Shown: one piece after another, positions 26,381 to 33,384 of the stretch | Layout of the letters: each line of letters opens with the position of its first letter | Numbering within the stretch: the first letter of the stretch is position 1 | NCBI GenBank assembly: GCA_003223255.1 | Contig: QHYJ01000235.1 | Location: 1 to 33,384 of the forward strand | Source: Acidobacteriota bacterium | GTDB taxonomy: Bacteria; Acidobacteriota; Terriglobia; Acidiferrales; UBA7541 | Direction of reading: 5' to 3' | DNA length: 33,384 bases | Notes under the pieces: generated by a model | The model's input: the letters and a program-made list of their open reading frames with translations, nothing else | The model's database searches: none | Told to the model about the DNA's origin: nothing | Made by a program: the position numbers and the translations under genes

Positions 26381-26627
26381 GCGTGGCCTCCGTTTCCGGG
26401 AAGCCCTAAAGAAACGCTACGATGCGCGAGAATCGGGGTCAAGCCAATTGACGCAGGAGCTTTCGTGGTAGTCAAGCCGAGGGATGCTCTTGCCGCAAGT
26501 CAAAGATGAAGAAGGCCCCGTGCCTTCGAAGGAAAATCCGAAAAAGAACATCGAGTTGCTGACCAGCGAAGGTGTTTGCTAGAGTGCCTACTTGTTGCAT
26601 CGCAAAAGAATCCCTGGGAGGACCATT

Positions 26628-26810
26628 TTGACCATTCCGAAATTCGCGCTGGACATCCTGGTCTGCCCGCTGTGCAAAACGCGCGTGGAACTGCTCGCGG
26701 ATGAATCCGGTTTGAAGTGCGTCACCTGCCGGCGCGTCTATCCGATTCGCGACGAGATTCCCGTGATGCTGCCGGAAGAGGCTACGATTGCGGAGCAAGA
26801 CCGGAGCTAG
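26628..26810 (+). CDS. Trm112-like zinc-ribbon protein (UPF0434/YcaR type)
   Basis: The 60-aa protein is a complete Trm112-like zinc ribbon. It reads IPKFALDILVCPLCKTRVEL, then LKCVTCRRVYPIRDEIPVML. The two CxxC pairs bind zinc. In bacteria these proteins are small and usually sit beside lipid A or cell-envelope genes; some activate methyltransferases. I chose the TTG start because GGGAGG lies 6 nt upstream and the length then equals the family's usual 60 residues; an earlier start would lack support. A heptose kinase gene follows after 23 bp. Confidence 0.88.
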   Translation: MTIPKFALDILVCPLCKTRVELLADESGLKCVTCRRVYPIRDEIPVMLPEEATIAEQDRS

Positions 26811-26833
26811 TAACGATCGTTCATCCAGCCCGC

Positions 26834-27898
26834 ATGCCCACTTCTCTTGTCCATTCCGTGCCGCGCTTGAAACGGCTGCTCCCGCGACTGCGGAGGAAAC
26901 GGATCGGTGTCCTCGGCGACCTGATGCTGGATCGCTACCTTTGGGGCACGTCTTCACGCATCTCACCGGAAGCGCCCGTGCCCATCGTGGATCTTGTCGG
27001 ACAAAATGATTGCCTGGGCGGGGCGGGTAATGTGGCGGCCAATATTGCGGCGCTCGGAGCAAAAGTGGAAGCGTTTGGCGTGCTGGGGAGCGAGGAAGCG
27101 GGGCGAGCGGTGCAAAGATGTCTGCGGGAAGCGAACGTTGGCGAAAAAGGAGTTCTCGCCGAAGCGAAACGCCTGACCACGGTGAAGACCCGTATCATCG
27201 CGAAGCATCACCAGGTGGCCCGAGTAGATTATGAACGACGCGAGCCACTGCGGGCGGAAACGCAGGCAAAGTTGTTGCGATTGATTTTTGCCGCGCTTAA
27301 ACAGCTCGACGCTCTGGTGCTTTCCGACTACGACAAAGGGTTGATCACCGATGATTTTGCGGATCGCGTGCTGAGCGCGGCGCATCAGTTGAAAGTTCCG
27401 GTGTTCGTGAAGCCCAAGACGTCACGGTTGTATGCCTATCGCGGTGCCCGGGCGATTGTGTGCAACGCCAAGGAAGCAGGTTTTTACGTGACGCGATCTC
27501 TCGGGGACGAAAAATCCTTTGAGGAGGCAGGCCACGCGCTGCTGGCGCACTTCGGGTGTGGGGCCGTGGTGATTACACGCGGGGAAAAGGGAATGAACGT
27601 TTTCGAGGAATCCTCGAAGGGGCACGTGCGCATTCCCGCGACCGGCTTTGAGATGACGTACGCTCGCGTGGGCCAACCGGGCATCGAGCCAGGAGCAACG
27701 GGCCGTCAGGTTCTTGATTTGACAGGTGCTGGCGACACGGTCTTGAGTGTGCTCGCGCTTGCCGCTGCCGCGGGAGCTTCGATTGTGGACGCGGCAATGC
27801 TCGCGAATATTGCTGCCGGGGTGGTCGTGGGCAAGCTCGGCACTGCCAGCGTTTCGCCCAAGGAATTGGAGTATGCGCTGGAGGAAATCCGCGGCTAG
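26834..27898 (+). CDS. D-glycero-beta-D-manno-heptose-7-phosphate kinase (RfaE1/HldE kinase domain)
   Basis: This PfkB/ribokinase-family kinase phosphorylates heptose 7-phosphate at C1 in ADP-heptose synthesis for LPS. The 354-aa product has the typical start KRIGVLGDLMLDRYLWGTSS, then RISPEAPVPIVDL, GGAGNVAANIAALGA and VLSDYDKGLITDD. The ATP-site motif LTGAGDTVLSVLALA lies near residue 300. It lacks the nucleotidyltransferase domain of bifunctional HldE. An extra loop of about 17 residues (MTYARVGQPGIEPGATG) sits just before the DLTGAGDT motif. The ATG has no strong ribosome site. It follows the Trm112-like gene and ends 16 bp before a convergent gene. Confidence 0.92.
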   Translation: MPTSLVHSVPRLKRLLPRLRRKRIGVLGDLMLDRYLWGTSSRISPEAPVPIVDLVGQNDCLGGAGNVAANIAALGAKVEAFGVLGSEEAGRAVQRCLREANVGEKGVLAEAKRLTTVKTRIIAKHHQVARVDYERREPLRAETQAKLLRLIFAALKQLDALVLSDYDKGLITDDFADRVLSAAHQLKVPVFVKPKTSRLYAYRGARAIVCNAKEAGFYVTRSLGDEKSFEEAGHALLAHFGCGAVVITRGEKGMNVFEESSKGHVRIPATGFEMTYARVGQPGIEPGATGRQVLDLTGAGDTVLSVLALAAAAGASIVDAAMLANIAAGVVVGKLGTASVSPKELEYALEEIRG

Positions 27899-27914
27899 TT
27901 CACGCCCGGTCGCA

Positions 27915-28358
27915 CTACGGCGGGAAGCTGAGGGACTTGTCGGACGTGATGACCCAAACGCTGACAACTTTGGTCTTTCGGCTTTTCTCGGGGTCGGAAG
28001 CGTCGGGCATGGGCGAGAAGGGACTGACCGCCACGCGGACATCGACGGCGTTGGCGCCGTGTGGGGAACTAGTCTTTAGGATTTCGTAGCTCTTCACCGG
28101 GCCGTAATACCCCTCGGGGCCCCAGTCGGCTAGAAAATCCTTCTTCGTATAGCTCGGGCCGGGCTTCCAGAGCTCGTATGCCTGGTCGATGTTGTCGGCG
28201 GCCAGGGCGTTGAAGAAACGTTCCGCAGCTTTCTTTTCGGGATAGTAACGGAAGACAAAATAAAGGACGACAATCGCGGCAATGGTTACCGCGGCGATGG
28301 TGAACGGTATAGCTCGTGATTTATGGGATGTGACGGGAGGTGGGTCCAGCAGCGTCAT
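27915..28358 (-). CDS. Small membrane-anchored protein, unknown function
   Basis: The 147-aa protein has one N-terminal transmembrane helix (IPFTIAAVTIAAIVVLYFVF) and an extracytoplasmic domain starting AAERFFNALAADNIDQAYEL, which looks like a small NTF2-like or DUF4878-type fold. The rest (YGPVKSYEILKTSSP, TKVVSVWVITSDK) is beta-rich. The ATG has AGGAG about 9 nt upstream. I assign no function. It lies past the small reading frame that follows ddl, on the same strand. Confidence 0.75.
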   Translation of the reverse strand: MTLLDPPPVTSHKSRAIPFTIAAVTIAAIVVLYFVFRYYPEKKAAERFFNALAADNIDQAYELWKPGPSYTKKDFLADWGPEGYYGPVKSYEILKTSSPHGANAVDVRVAVSPFSPMPDASDPEKSRKTKVVSVWVITSDKSLSFPP

Positions 28359-28464
28359 TCAGTTGTCTCCTGTCCCGCGAGCATCGGATTCAAAGGTACA
28401 ACTTGTTTCGAAAGATCCCTGTGTCTTTGAGCAGCAATAAAATCGTAGCAGAGTCGAAGCATCC

Positions 28465-28508
28465 GAGTAAAAGGAAGAGCGTTCTAATTTGGTTTCGCCC
28501 TTTTACTC
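28465..28508. repeat. 10-bp inverted repeat around the end of a possible small gene
   Basis: GAGTAAAAGG (28465-28474) and CCTTTTACTC (28499-28508) form a perfect inverted repeat with a 24-nt loop. The rest of the gap 28359-28636 holds the short frame described separately. The stem is AT-rich, with no T-run after it. It may end the ddl transcript or bind a protein. Confidence 0.45.
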
Positions 28509-28600
28509 CGACGATTGCGCCAGGAGCGAACGAGCGTAGGCATCAGAAAAAACCACTGGATACAGCCAGCGACAGCAAAAATGAGCCAAGTCGCAACCAT
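28484..28600 (-). CDS. Possible 38-aa single-pass membrane protein
   Basis: Directly downstream of ddl (36 bp) on the same strand, an ATG frame encodes a hydrophobic helix, MVATWLIFAVAGCIQWFFLM. A short basic tail rich in Arg and Lys follows (VRSWRNRRSKRAK). This fits the look of bacterial small membrane proteins: one helix with a positive cytoplasmic end. No good ribosome site is visible and no family is known. The end overlaps an inverted repeat. Confidence 0.4.
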   Translation of the reverse strand: MVATWLIFAVAGCIQWFFLMPTLVRSWRNRRSKRAKPN

Positions 28601-28636
28601 CTCAGCGCGGCTCAAAGCAGGCCCACCAGCACGAAG

Positions 28637-29770
28637 CTACGCTTCCAGGGCGCCGGCGGCACCTTCAGGGAGTTCGATTTCATACTTGGTGCGGGCTTTT
28701 TCGCGGTGCATTTCGAGAGCAAGTTCGATAAGCTTGTCGATCAGTTCGCGGAAGGGAATTCCGCTGGCTTCCCACATTTTCGGGTACATGCTAATGGAAG
28801 TGAAGCCGGGAATCGTGTTCACTTCATTGAGATAAATTTTTCCAGTTTTCTTTTCCAGGAAGAAGTCGACACGGGCCATACCATTGAGTTCCAACGCGCG
28901 GAACGCCTCAAGGGCGTAGTCCTGAATGGTTTTTACCTGGGCGGGCTTGAGCTTCGCGGGAATCAGAATCTGCGAGCCTTCTTCCAGGTATTTTGCCGTG
29001 TAATCGTAGAACTCGCGATGCGGCACGATCTCGCCGGGAATCGAAGCTTTCGGATCGTGGTTGCCAAGGACGGAGACTTCGATTTCACGTCCGACGATGC
29101 ATTTCTCGACCAGAATCTTCATCGCGAATTCCGCGGCGAGATTCAAAGCTGGCGCCAGTTGCTCGCGCGAATGCACCTTGGTCATGCCTACCGAGGAGCC
29201 GAGCGTGGCCGGTTTGACGAACAAGGGATAGTGGAATTTTCTCTCGAGGGTCTTCTGAATTTCCCGGGGATCACGCTCCCAATCGGCACGCTGCACAGCA
29301 ATCCAGGGCACAACAGGAATCTTGGCAACTTGCAGCAGGCGCTTGGAGACATCCTTGTCCATGCCGATGGCTGACCCAAGCACGCCGGCTCCCACGAAAG
29401 GCAAGCCTGCAAGGTCGAGCAGTCCCTGGATGGTCCCGTCTTCGCCGTAGGTGCCGTGCATGACAGGAAAGACCACGTCGATGCGCTGGCCGCCGCCGCT
29501 GCGGTCGAGCGGAATCAGTGCGGCGTCGGTGGGGTCTGCGGTCATCATCACGCGCTGCCCGTCCTTCAGGACTTCGGGCAGCATTTTTTGCGCGGCGCTG
29601 CCGACGAGCCAGTGGCCTTCCTTGCTGATGCCAATAGGCACAGCTTCGTATTTGTCCGGGTCCAGGCCGCGGATCACGGAAGCAGCGGAAGCCAGAGAAA
29701 CTTCATGTTCGCCGGAGCGGCCGCCAAAGAGAATGCCAACCCGGATTCGTTTCTTGTTCTCAGGGGTCAC
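28637..29770 (-). CDS. ddl: D-alanine--D-alanine ligase
   Basis: This ATP-grasp enzyme makes D-Ala-D-Ala for peptidoglycan. The 377-aa product has the family start RVGILFGGRSGEHEVSLASA (Glu of EHEVS contacts the first D-Ala). It continues with GEDGTIQGLLDLAGLPFVG, KPATLGSSVGMTKV (ATP loop and the serine of the active site), and LNGMARVDFFLE. NEVNTIPGFTSISMYPKMW provides the Mg-binding Asn and Glu. The start is GTG at 29770 with only a weak ribosome site. Length fits the longer bacterial type. The arginase gene lies 234 bp upstream on the same strand. Confidence 0.95.
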   Translation of the reverse strand: MTPENKKRIRVGILFGGRSGEHEVSLASAASVIRGLDPDKYEAVPIGISKEGHWLVGSAAQKMLPEVLKDGQRVMMTADPTDAALIPLDRSGGGQRIDVVFPVMHGTYGEDGTIQGLLDLAGLPFVGAGVLGSAIGMDKDVSKRLLQVAKIPVVPWIAVQRADWERDPREIQKTLERKFHYPLFVKPATLGSSVGMTKVHSREQLAPALNLAAEFAMKILVEKCIVGREIEVSVLGNHDPKASIPGEIVPHREFYDYTAKYLEEGSQILIPAKLKPAQVKTIQDYALEAFRALELNGMARVDFFLEKKTGKIYLNEVNTIPGFTSISMYPKMWEASGIPFRELIDKLIELALEMHREKARTKYEIELPEGAAGALEA

Positions 29771-29928
29771 AGGTCCAATTTCTCACAGTCGTCGAGTCGT
29801 CAGGTTTCAGTTATAAGGGAAAATCGAGGATGTGGTGATGGATGTTTTCGATGGCGTTCTGAATTGACAACGGAGGATAGTCTTCAGTCATCGGTTTACG
29901 GCCTTCACTTTTTCACTTTCAGGAAGAA

Positions 29929-29965
29929 AGAGAGTCGCCCAAAAAAGGCTTGCCTTCCACTCTCT
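29929..29965 (-). terminator. Probable terminator after the arginase gene
   Basis: On the minus strand AGAGAGT and ACTCTCT enclose a smaller stem AAGGC/GCCTT followed by TTTT, and TTCTT follows the outer stem. It lies about 40 nt past the arginase stop. The remaining gap to ddl (29771-30004) shows no convincing gene. Confidence 0.5.
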
Positions 29966-30004
29966 CAAATATCTGGAACGGACGACTGGCCGCCTGAGAA
30001 CTGA

Positions 30005-30916
30005 TTACAGTATTTTCTGTCCAAGAGCAGAGAGGACCAACTCGACACCGAGCAACGCGGTGCGGTTGTGCTCGTCGAGGATCGGATTGATCTCCACGAC
30101 TTCCATCGAAGCCATAGACTCCGTGTCGGCAATCATTTCCATGGCGAGGTGCGCCTCACGGTAGGTGGCACCGCCGCGCACGGGCGTGCCTACACCGGGA
30201 GCGTCGGTGGGATCGACGAAGTCCATGTCCAGGCTAACGGCGACTCCCGCGGTGTCGTCCATGGCGTACTTGAGCGCTTCGGACATAACGTCGCGCATGC
30301 CGCGCTCATCGATATCGCGCATGGTGAAGACGTGGACGCCGGATTTCTTGACGATCTTGCGCTCCTGAGCATCGAGGTCGCGCGCGCCGACGATGACGAT
30401 GTTGCCGGGCTCGGCTTTGGGCTTGAAGCCACCCATCTCCACAAGCTCGGGCGCGCCGTAGCCCATAATGGCCGCGAGCGGCATCCCGTGAATGTTTCCG
30501 GAAGGCGAAGACTCCGGCGTGTTCATGTCGCCGTGTGCGTCGAGCCAGAGGTAGCCGATTTCCTTTTTTTGCTGTCGGAAATGGGAGGCTACGCCGGCCG
30601 CCGCGCCGACGGCGATGGAATGATCGCCGCCGAGAACGAGCGGAAGAAAGCCCTCGGCCAGGCATTTATCGACGGTCTTGCAGATGTCCTGGCAGGTTTC
30701 CGCGATTTCCTGAAGATATTTCGCGCGCTTCTCGCCAACGGGCATTTCTTCCGGTTGTTTCACTTCGAGGTTGCCGATGTCTTCCACGGTGTGGCCGAGT
30801 TTCTTGATGGCAGTTTGCAAACCTGCGCCGCGCAGCGCCGAGGGGCCCATGTCCACGCCACGACGGCTTTGGCCGAGGTCCATGGGGACGCCGATGATGC
30901 GAACTTTTTGCGCCAT
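30005..30916 (-). CDS. rocF: Arginase
   Basis: Arginase hydrolyses L-arginine to ornithine and urea with two Mn ions. The 303-aa protein has the expected metal ligands: GGDHS (His99), DAHGDMN (Asp126, His128, Asp130) and SLDMDFVDPTDAP (Asp230, Asp232). The N-terminus IIGVPMDLGQSRRGVDMGPS is typical of bacterial arginases rather than agmatinases, as is the SSPSGNIHGMPLA substrate loop that recognises the amino acid. The ATG has AGAGG 4-5 nt upstream. It sits between asnS and ddl with no obvious urea or ornithine genes beside it. Confidence 0.95.
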   Translation of the reverse strand: MAQKVRIIGVPMDLGQSRRGVDMGPSALRGAGLQTAIKKLGHTVEDIGNLEVKQPEEMPVGEKRAKYLQEIAETCQDICKTVDKCLAEGFLPLVLGGDHSIAVGAAAGVASHFRQQKKEIGYLWLDAHGDMNTPESSPSGNIHGMPLAAIMGYGAPELVEMGGFKPKAEPGNIVIVGARDLDAQERKIVKKSGVHVFTMRDIDERGMRDVMSEALKYAMDDTAGVAVSLDMDFVDPTDAPGVGTPVRGGATYREAHLAMEMIADTESMASMEVVEINPILDEHNRTALLGVELVLSALGQKIL

Positions 30917-31068
30917 ATGCCTCTCGTGTTCCGTGACCCGTCCCGTATGATGAGGAGCCGCGAAAGCGCACCTGAACGGAGTGCGCAGAAAACGCGCGAG
31001 GCCCGGAACATTCCCTTTTCAGGTGCCGATGCGTGCTGGATGCGCCACGGCGGCGCGAACTACCCGCA

Positions 31069-32370
31069 CTAAGGATACACGCGGTAAATCATGCGTGGGA
31101 AGGGGATAACCTCGCGAATATGTTCGGTGCCGCAAATCCACGCGACGGTGCGTTCCAGACCCAGGCCGAAGCCGGAATGCGGCACGCTGCCGTAGCGCCG
31201 CAGATCGAGATACCACTCGAACGCCTCTTCCGGGAGTTTGTGCTCGCGGAGGCGCTTCACGAGCAGGTCGTAATCGTGGATGCGCTGGCTACCGCCAATG
31301 ATTTCGCCGTAACCCTCGGGTGCAAGCACGTCAAAGGCGAGTGCCAGCTCGGGCCGCTGCGGGTCCGGCTGCATATAGAAAGCTTTTAGAGAGGTGGGAT
31401 AGCGGTGCACGATTACCGGTCGGTCGAAGGAACTGGAGATGATAGTTTCCTCGTCGCCGCCAAAATCGTCGCCAAACTTGGCGGGATTGCCATTTTTGTT
31501 GAGCACGGCAACGGCTTCTTCGTAGCTGATCCGCGGAAACGGCGGCTTGACGCACTCCAGTTTTTTCGCATCGCGCTTGAGTGTCTCCAATTCGCGCGAT
31601 TTGTTTTTCAGGACGCCCTGCACGATGGCGCTGACAAGCCCTTCACCAAGCGCCATGGCTTCGTCTAGCTCGACATAAGCCGCTTCCGGTTCGAGCATCC
31701 AGAATTCGGTGAGATGGCGGCGCGTCTTGGATTTCTCGGCGCGAAACGTCGGGCCGAACGTATAGATTTTGCCCAGCGCCATGGCCAGGGCTTCGCCATA
31801 AAGCTGGCCGCTTTGCGTGAGGTAGGCTTTCTGGTCGTCGATGTAATTCACTTCAAAGAGCGTGGACGTGCCTTCGCAGGCCGCGGGCGTGAACATCGGC
31901 GCGTCAGTGAGTGTGTAGCCTTGGCTATCCATGTATTCGCGCGCAGAGCGGATGGCTTCGGCGCGAATGCGGAGGATGGCAGCCTGGCGAGGCGTGCGAA
32001 TCCAGAGATGGCGGTTGTCCAGGAGAAAATCGACGCCGTGTTCTTTGAGCTGGATAGGGAATGGCGTGGATTCCGGCACTCTTTGCACGATTTGCAATTT
32101 CGTGACGCCGATTTCGTAGCCGCCGGGAGCGCGCTTTTCCGCGCGAATCTTCCCTGTGATGAAGACGCTGGATTCCTGCGTCAGGCCTTTGAGGGCCGCG
32201 AACGCCTCGGGGTTTTCCTTGAGCGAACAAACGCCTTGGATGATGCCCGTTCCATCGCGAAAAATAGGGAAAAGCAGCTTGCCAGACTCGCGGAGATTGT
32301 ATAGCCAGCCCTTGAGCGTAACTTCCTGCCCGTCGTGTTTTCCCGCCTGCTCAATGGTAGTCGTCGTCAT
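31069..32370 (-). CDS. asnS: Asparaginyl-tRNA synthetase
   Basis: This class II synthetase charges tRNA-Asn with asparagine. The 433-aa product starts with an anticodon-binding OB-fold ([20 protein letters not shown]). Class II motif 2 is [20 protein letters not shown] and motif 3 is [14 protein letters not shown] near the C-terminus. [17 protein letters not shown] and [20 protein letters not shown] are the usual active-site blocks. The ATG at 32370 begins the family N-terminus; a GTG seven codons earlier is possible. A TAGACT -10-like site lies at 32402-32407 on the minus strand, but without a clear -35. Confidence 0.95.
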   Translation of the reverse strand: MTTTTIEQAGKHDGQEVTLKGWLYNLRESGKLLFPIFRDGTGIIQGVCSLKENPEAFAALKGLTQESSVFITGKIRAEKRAPGGYEIGVTKLQIVQRVPESTPFPIQLKEHGVDFLLDNRHLWIRTPRQAAILRIRAEAIRSAREYMDSQGYTLTDAPMFTPAACEGTSTLFEVNYIDDQKAYLTQSGQLYGEALAMALGKIYTFGPTFRAEKSKTRRHLTEFWMLEPEAAYVELDEAMALGEGLVSAIVQGVLKNKSRELETLKRDAKKLECVKPPFPRISYEEAVAVLNKNGNPAKFGDDFGGDEETIISSSFDRPVIVHRYPTSLKAFYMQPDPQRPELALAFDVLAPEGYGEIIGGSQRIHDYDLLVKRLREHKLPEEAFEWYLDLRRYGSVPHSGFGLGLERTVAWICGTEHIREVIPFPRMIYRVYP

Positions 32371-32480
32371 GGTGCAATTCTCGGCCACAAGGTAAACAAA
32401 TAGTCTACCAGAGTAGGGTTGGGTTGTTCCTCGAGGACAGAAGGACAAGGGACCGCCTGTCGCAGAGGCTGACAGATTGC

Positions 32481-33344
32481 TTACGTCCAGGCTTTCTCGA
32501 AGCGGTCGAGCGACTTGCGGGCGGCGACGAGTTGCTCGGTCATGGTGAGGGCTTCGGGGCCGGTCTTTTCCTTCAATTCAAGCACCAGCGGCAGACCGCC
32601 GTTTTGTGGCGTGGACTTGAGCAATTTAATCGCACCGGGCCAGTCGATGGAGCCATCGTACGGCGGGAGGTGCTCATCTTTTTCCCCGTGGTTGTCGTGG
32701 AGATGGACGGAAGAAACCAGTTCGCGGAGCGGCGAAAAACTTTTCTCCAGACGTTCTTCTTCGGGGATTTCGGCAAGATGCGCGTGGCCGATATCGAAGT
32801 TGAAGCGCAAGCCATTGAGCCGCGTCTCATCCACAAACGCTCGCAGATAGTCGGGGTTCCCCATCTCACTCTGTGTGTTTTCCACGGAAATCGTAACGTC
32901 GGCGTGCCGCGCGTGCAGGATCAGGTGCTCCAGGGAACTGAATGCCGCATCGCGTTTGCGCGGATCGGCGGTTTCGCGAGAAGCACCCATGTGCAAGATG
33001 AGCCGCGCGTACGGCAAATCATCGGCGACGTCGATGACGCGCTTTAGTTCGTCCATGGCTTCGATGCGGCGGACCCGCTCGATTTCGCAGATGGAAAGCG
33101 GCGTGCCGCTCTCACGCATCGCGCTCATGTCACGCCGGTTGGGTGCGTGAAGCGACACAAGTTGTAAATGGTGCGCTTCCAGAGCGCTGGCCATGGCGCG
33201 GACTTCCGTCTTAACGGTGTACTCGAAATGGCTACGTGCGCAGAAAATCTCAACGCCTTGGAAGCCCGCTCCGGCGACCCGGCCGAGAAGTTCCGGCGTC
33301 AATTTGTGCGTCACGAACAAGTAGGTCGAAAGTAGTCTCTGCAT
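32481..33344 (-). CDS. Sugar phosphate isomerase/epimerase-like TIM-barrel protein
   Basis: The 287-aa protein is of the xylose isomerase-like TIM-barrel family (AP endonuclease 2 fold). Typical metal-site strands are visible: [56 protein letters not shown] and [10 protein letters not shown]. The conserved Glu, Asp, His and Glu ligands are in VENT, FDIGH, HLHDNHG and LELK. It has no signal peptide. The ATG has AGGA about 6 nt upstream and the gene is complete within the window. The substrate cannot be deduced; family members act on keto- and phospho-sugars or inositols. The last 40 bp of the window upstream show nothing more. Confidence 0.88.
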   Translation of the reverse strand: MQRLLSTYLFVTHKLTPELLGRVAGAGFQGVEIFCARSHFEYTVKTEVRAMASALEAHHLQLVSLHAPNRRDMSAMRESGTPLSICEIERVRRIEAMDELKRVIDVADDLPYARLILHMGASRETADPRKRDAAFSSLEHLILHARHADVTISVENTQSEMGNPDYLRAFVDETRLNGLRFNFDIGHAHLAEIPEEERLEKSFSPLRELVSSVHLHDNHGEKDEHLPPYDGSIDWPGAIKLLKSTPQNGGLPLVLELKEKTGPEALTMTEQLVAARKSLDRFEKAWT

Positions 33345-33384
33345 TAGTTCCTGGGTTTTACGGATGGACAGCCCATCCAGAAGT

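Noticed and set aside
29800-29880. 26-codon minus-strand frame (ATG ACT GAA GAC ...) between arginase and ddl
   Set aside because: No ribosome site, no recognisable features and very short; probably chance.
30068-31072. 334-codon open frame on the plus strand
   Set aside because: It is antisense to arginase, which carries all metal-binding motifs.

Overview
The window looks like a chromosomal segment from a Gram-negative, high-GC bacterium, most likely an acidobacterium (Terriglobia-like). This is an inference from gene content: a carboxypeptidase-regulatory-domain envelope protein, a Tat-exported Gfo/Idh/MocA protein, a doubled-CXXCH cytochrome remnant, a GH57 glucanotransferase, a two-gene ergothioneine locus, a heptose kinase, and dispersed short repeats ending in GGRATGACA. 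No rRNA, tRNA, CRISPR array, insertion sequence or phage gene was seen.

Layout. 1-1418: 3' part of an APC permease with a C-terminal stress-protein-like domain. 1452-3737 (minus): mscL, a small membrane protein, a cyclophilin and a DinB/YfiT protein. 3942-5828 (plus): trxB and a proline dehydrogenase. 5900-6117: broken PIN-domain remnant. 6126-8124 (minus): O-methyltransferase, a frameshifted UPF0173 hydrolase and a TlpA-like thioredoxin. 8299-12860 (plus): 7Fe-type ferredoxin with a strong terminator, a secreted alpha/beta-hydrolase with a duplicated N-terminal module, and a GH57 enzyme. 12995-17004 (minus): egtB, egtD, a carboxypeptidase-regulatory-domain protein and a possible small protein. 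17119-19522 (plus): OpuC-type ABC importer, divergent from egtBD. 19541-21433: frameshifted Gfo/Idh/MocA gene and a cytochrome remnant. 21567-23723 (plus): seven-bladed YVTN propeller and a GH18-like protein. 23782-26380 (minus): three uncharacterised envelope proteins. 26628-27898 (plus): Trm112-like protein and heptose kinase. 27915-33344 (minus): sugar isomerase-like TIM barrel, asnS, arginase, ddl and small membrane proteins.

The most interesting functional grouping is egtB-egtD (ergothioneine synthesis) placed head-to-head, 114 bp apart, with a complete ATPase-permease-lipoprotein importer of the quaternary-amine class. Ergothioneine and hercynine are themselves quaternary amines (betaines), so a linked synthesis/uptake module is plausible. 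Four broken genes in 33 kb (UPF0173, Gfo/Idh/MocA, PIN, cytochrome) point either to real decay or, for the first two, to assembly errors. Three copies of a dispersed GGRATGACA repeat occur, one of them translated inside the lipoprotein gene of the importer.
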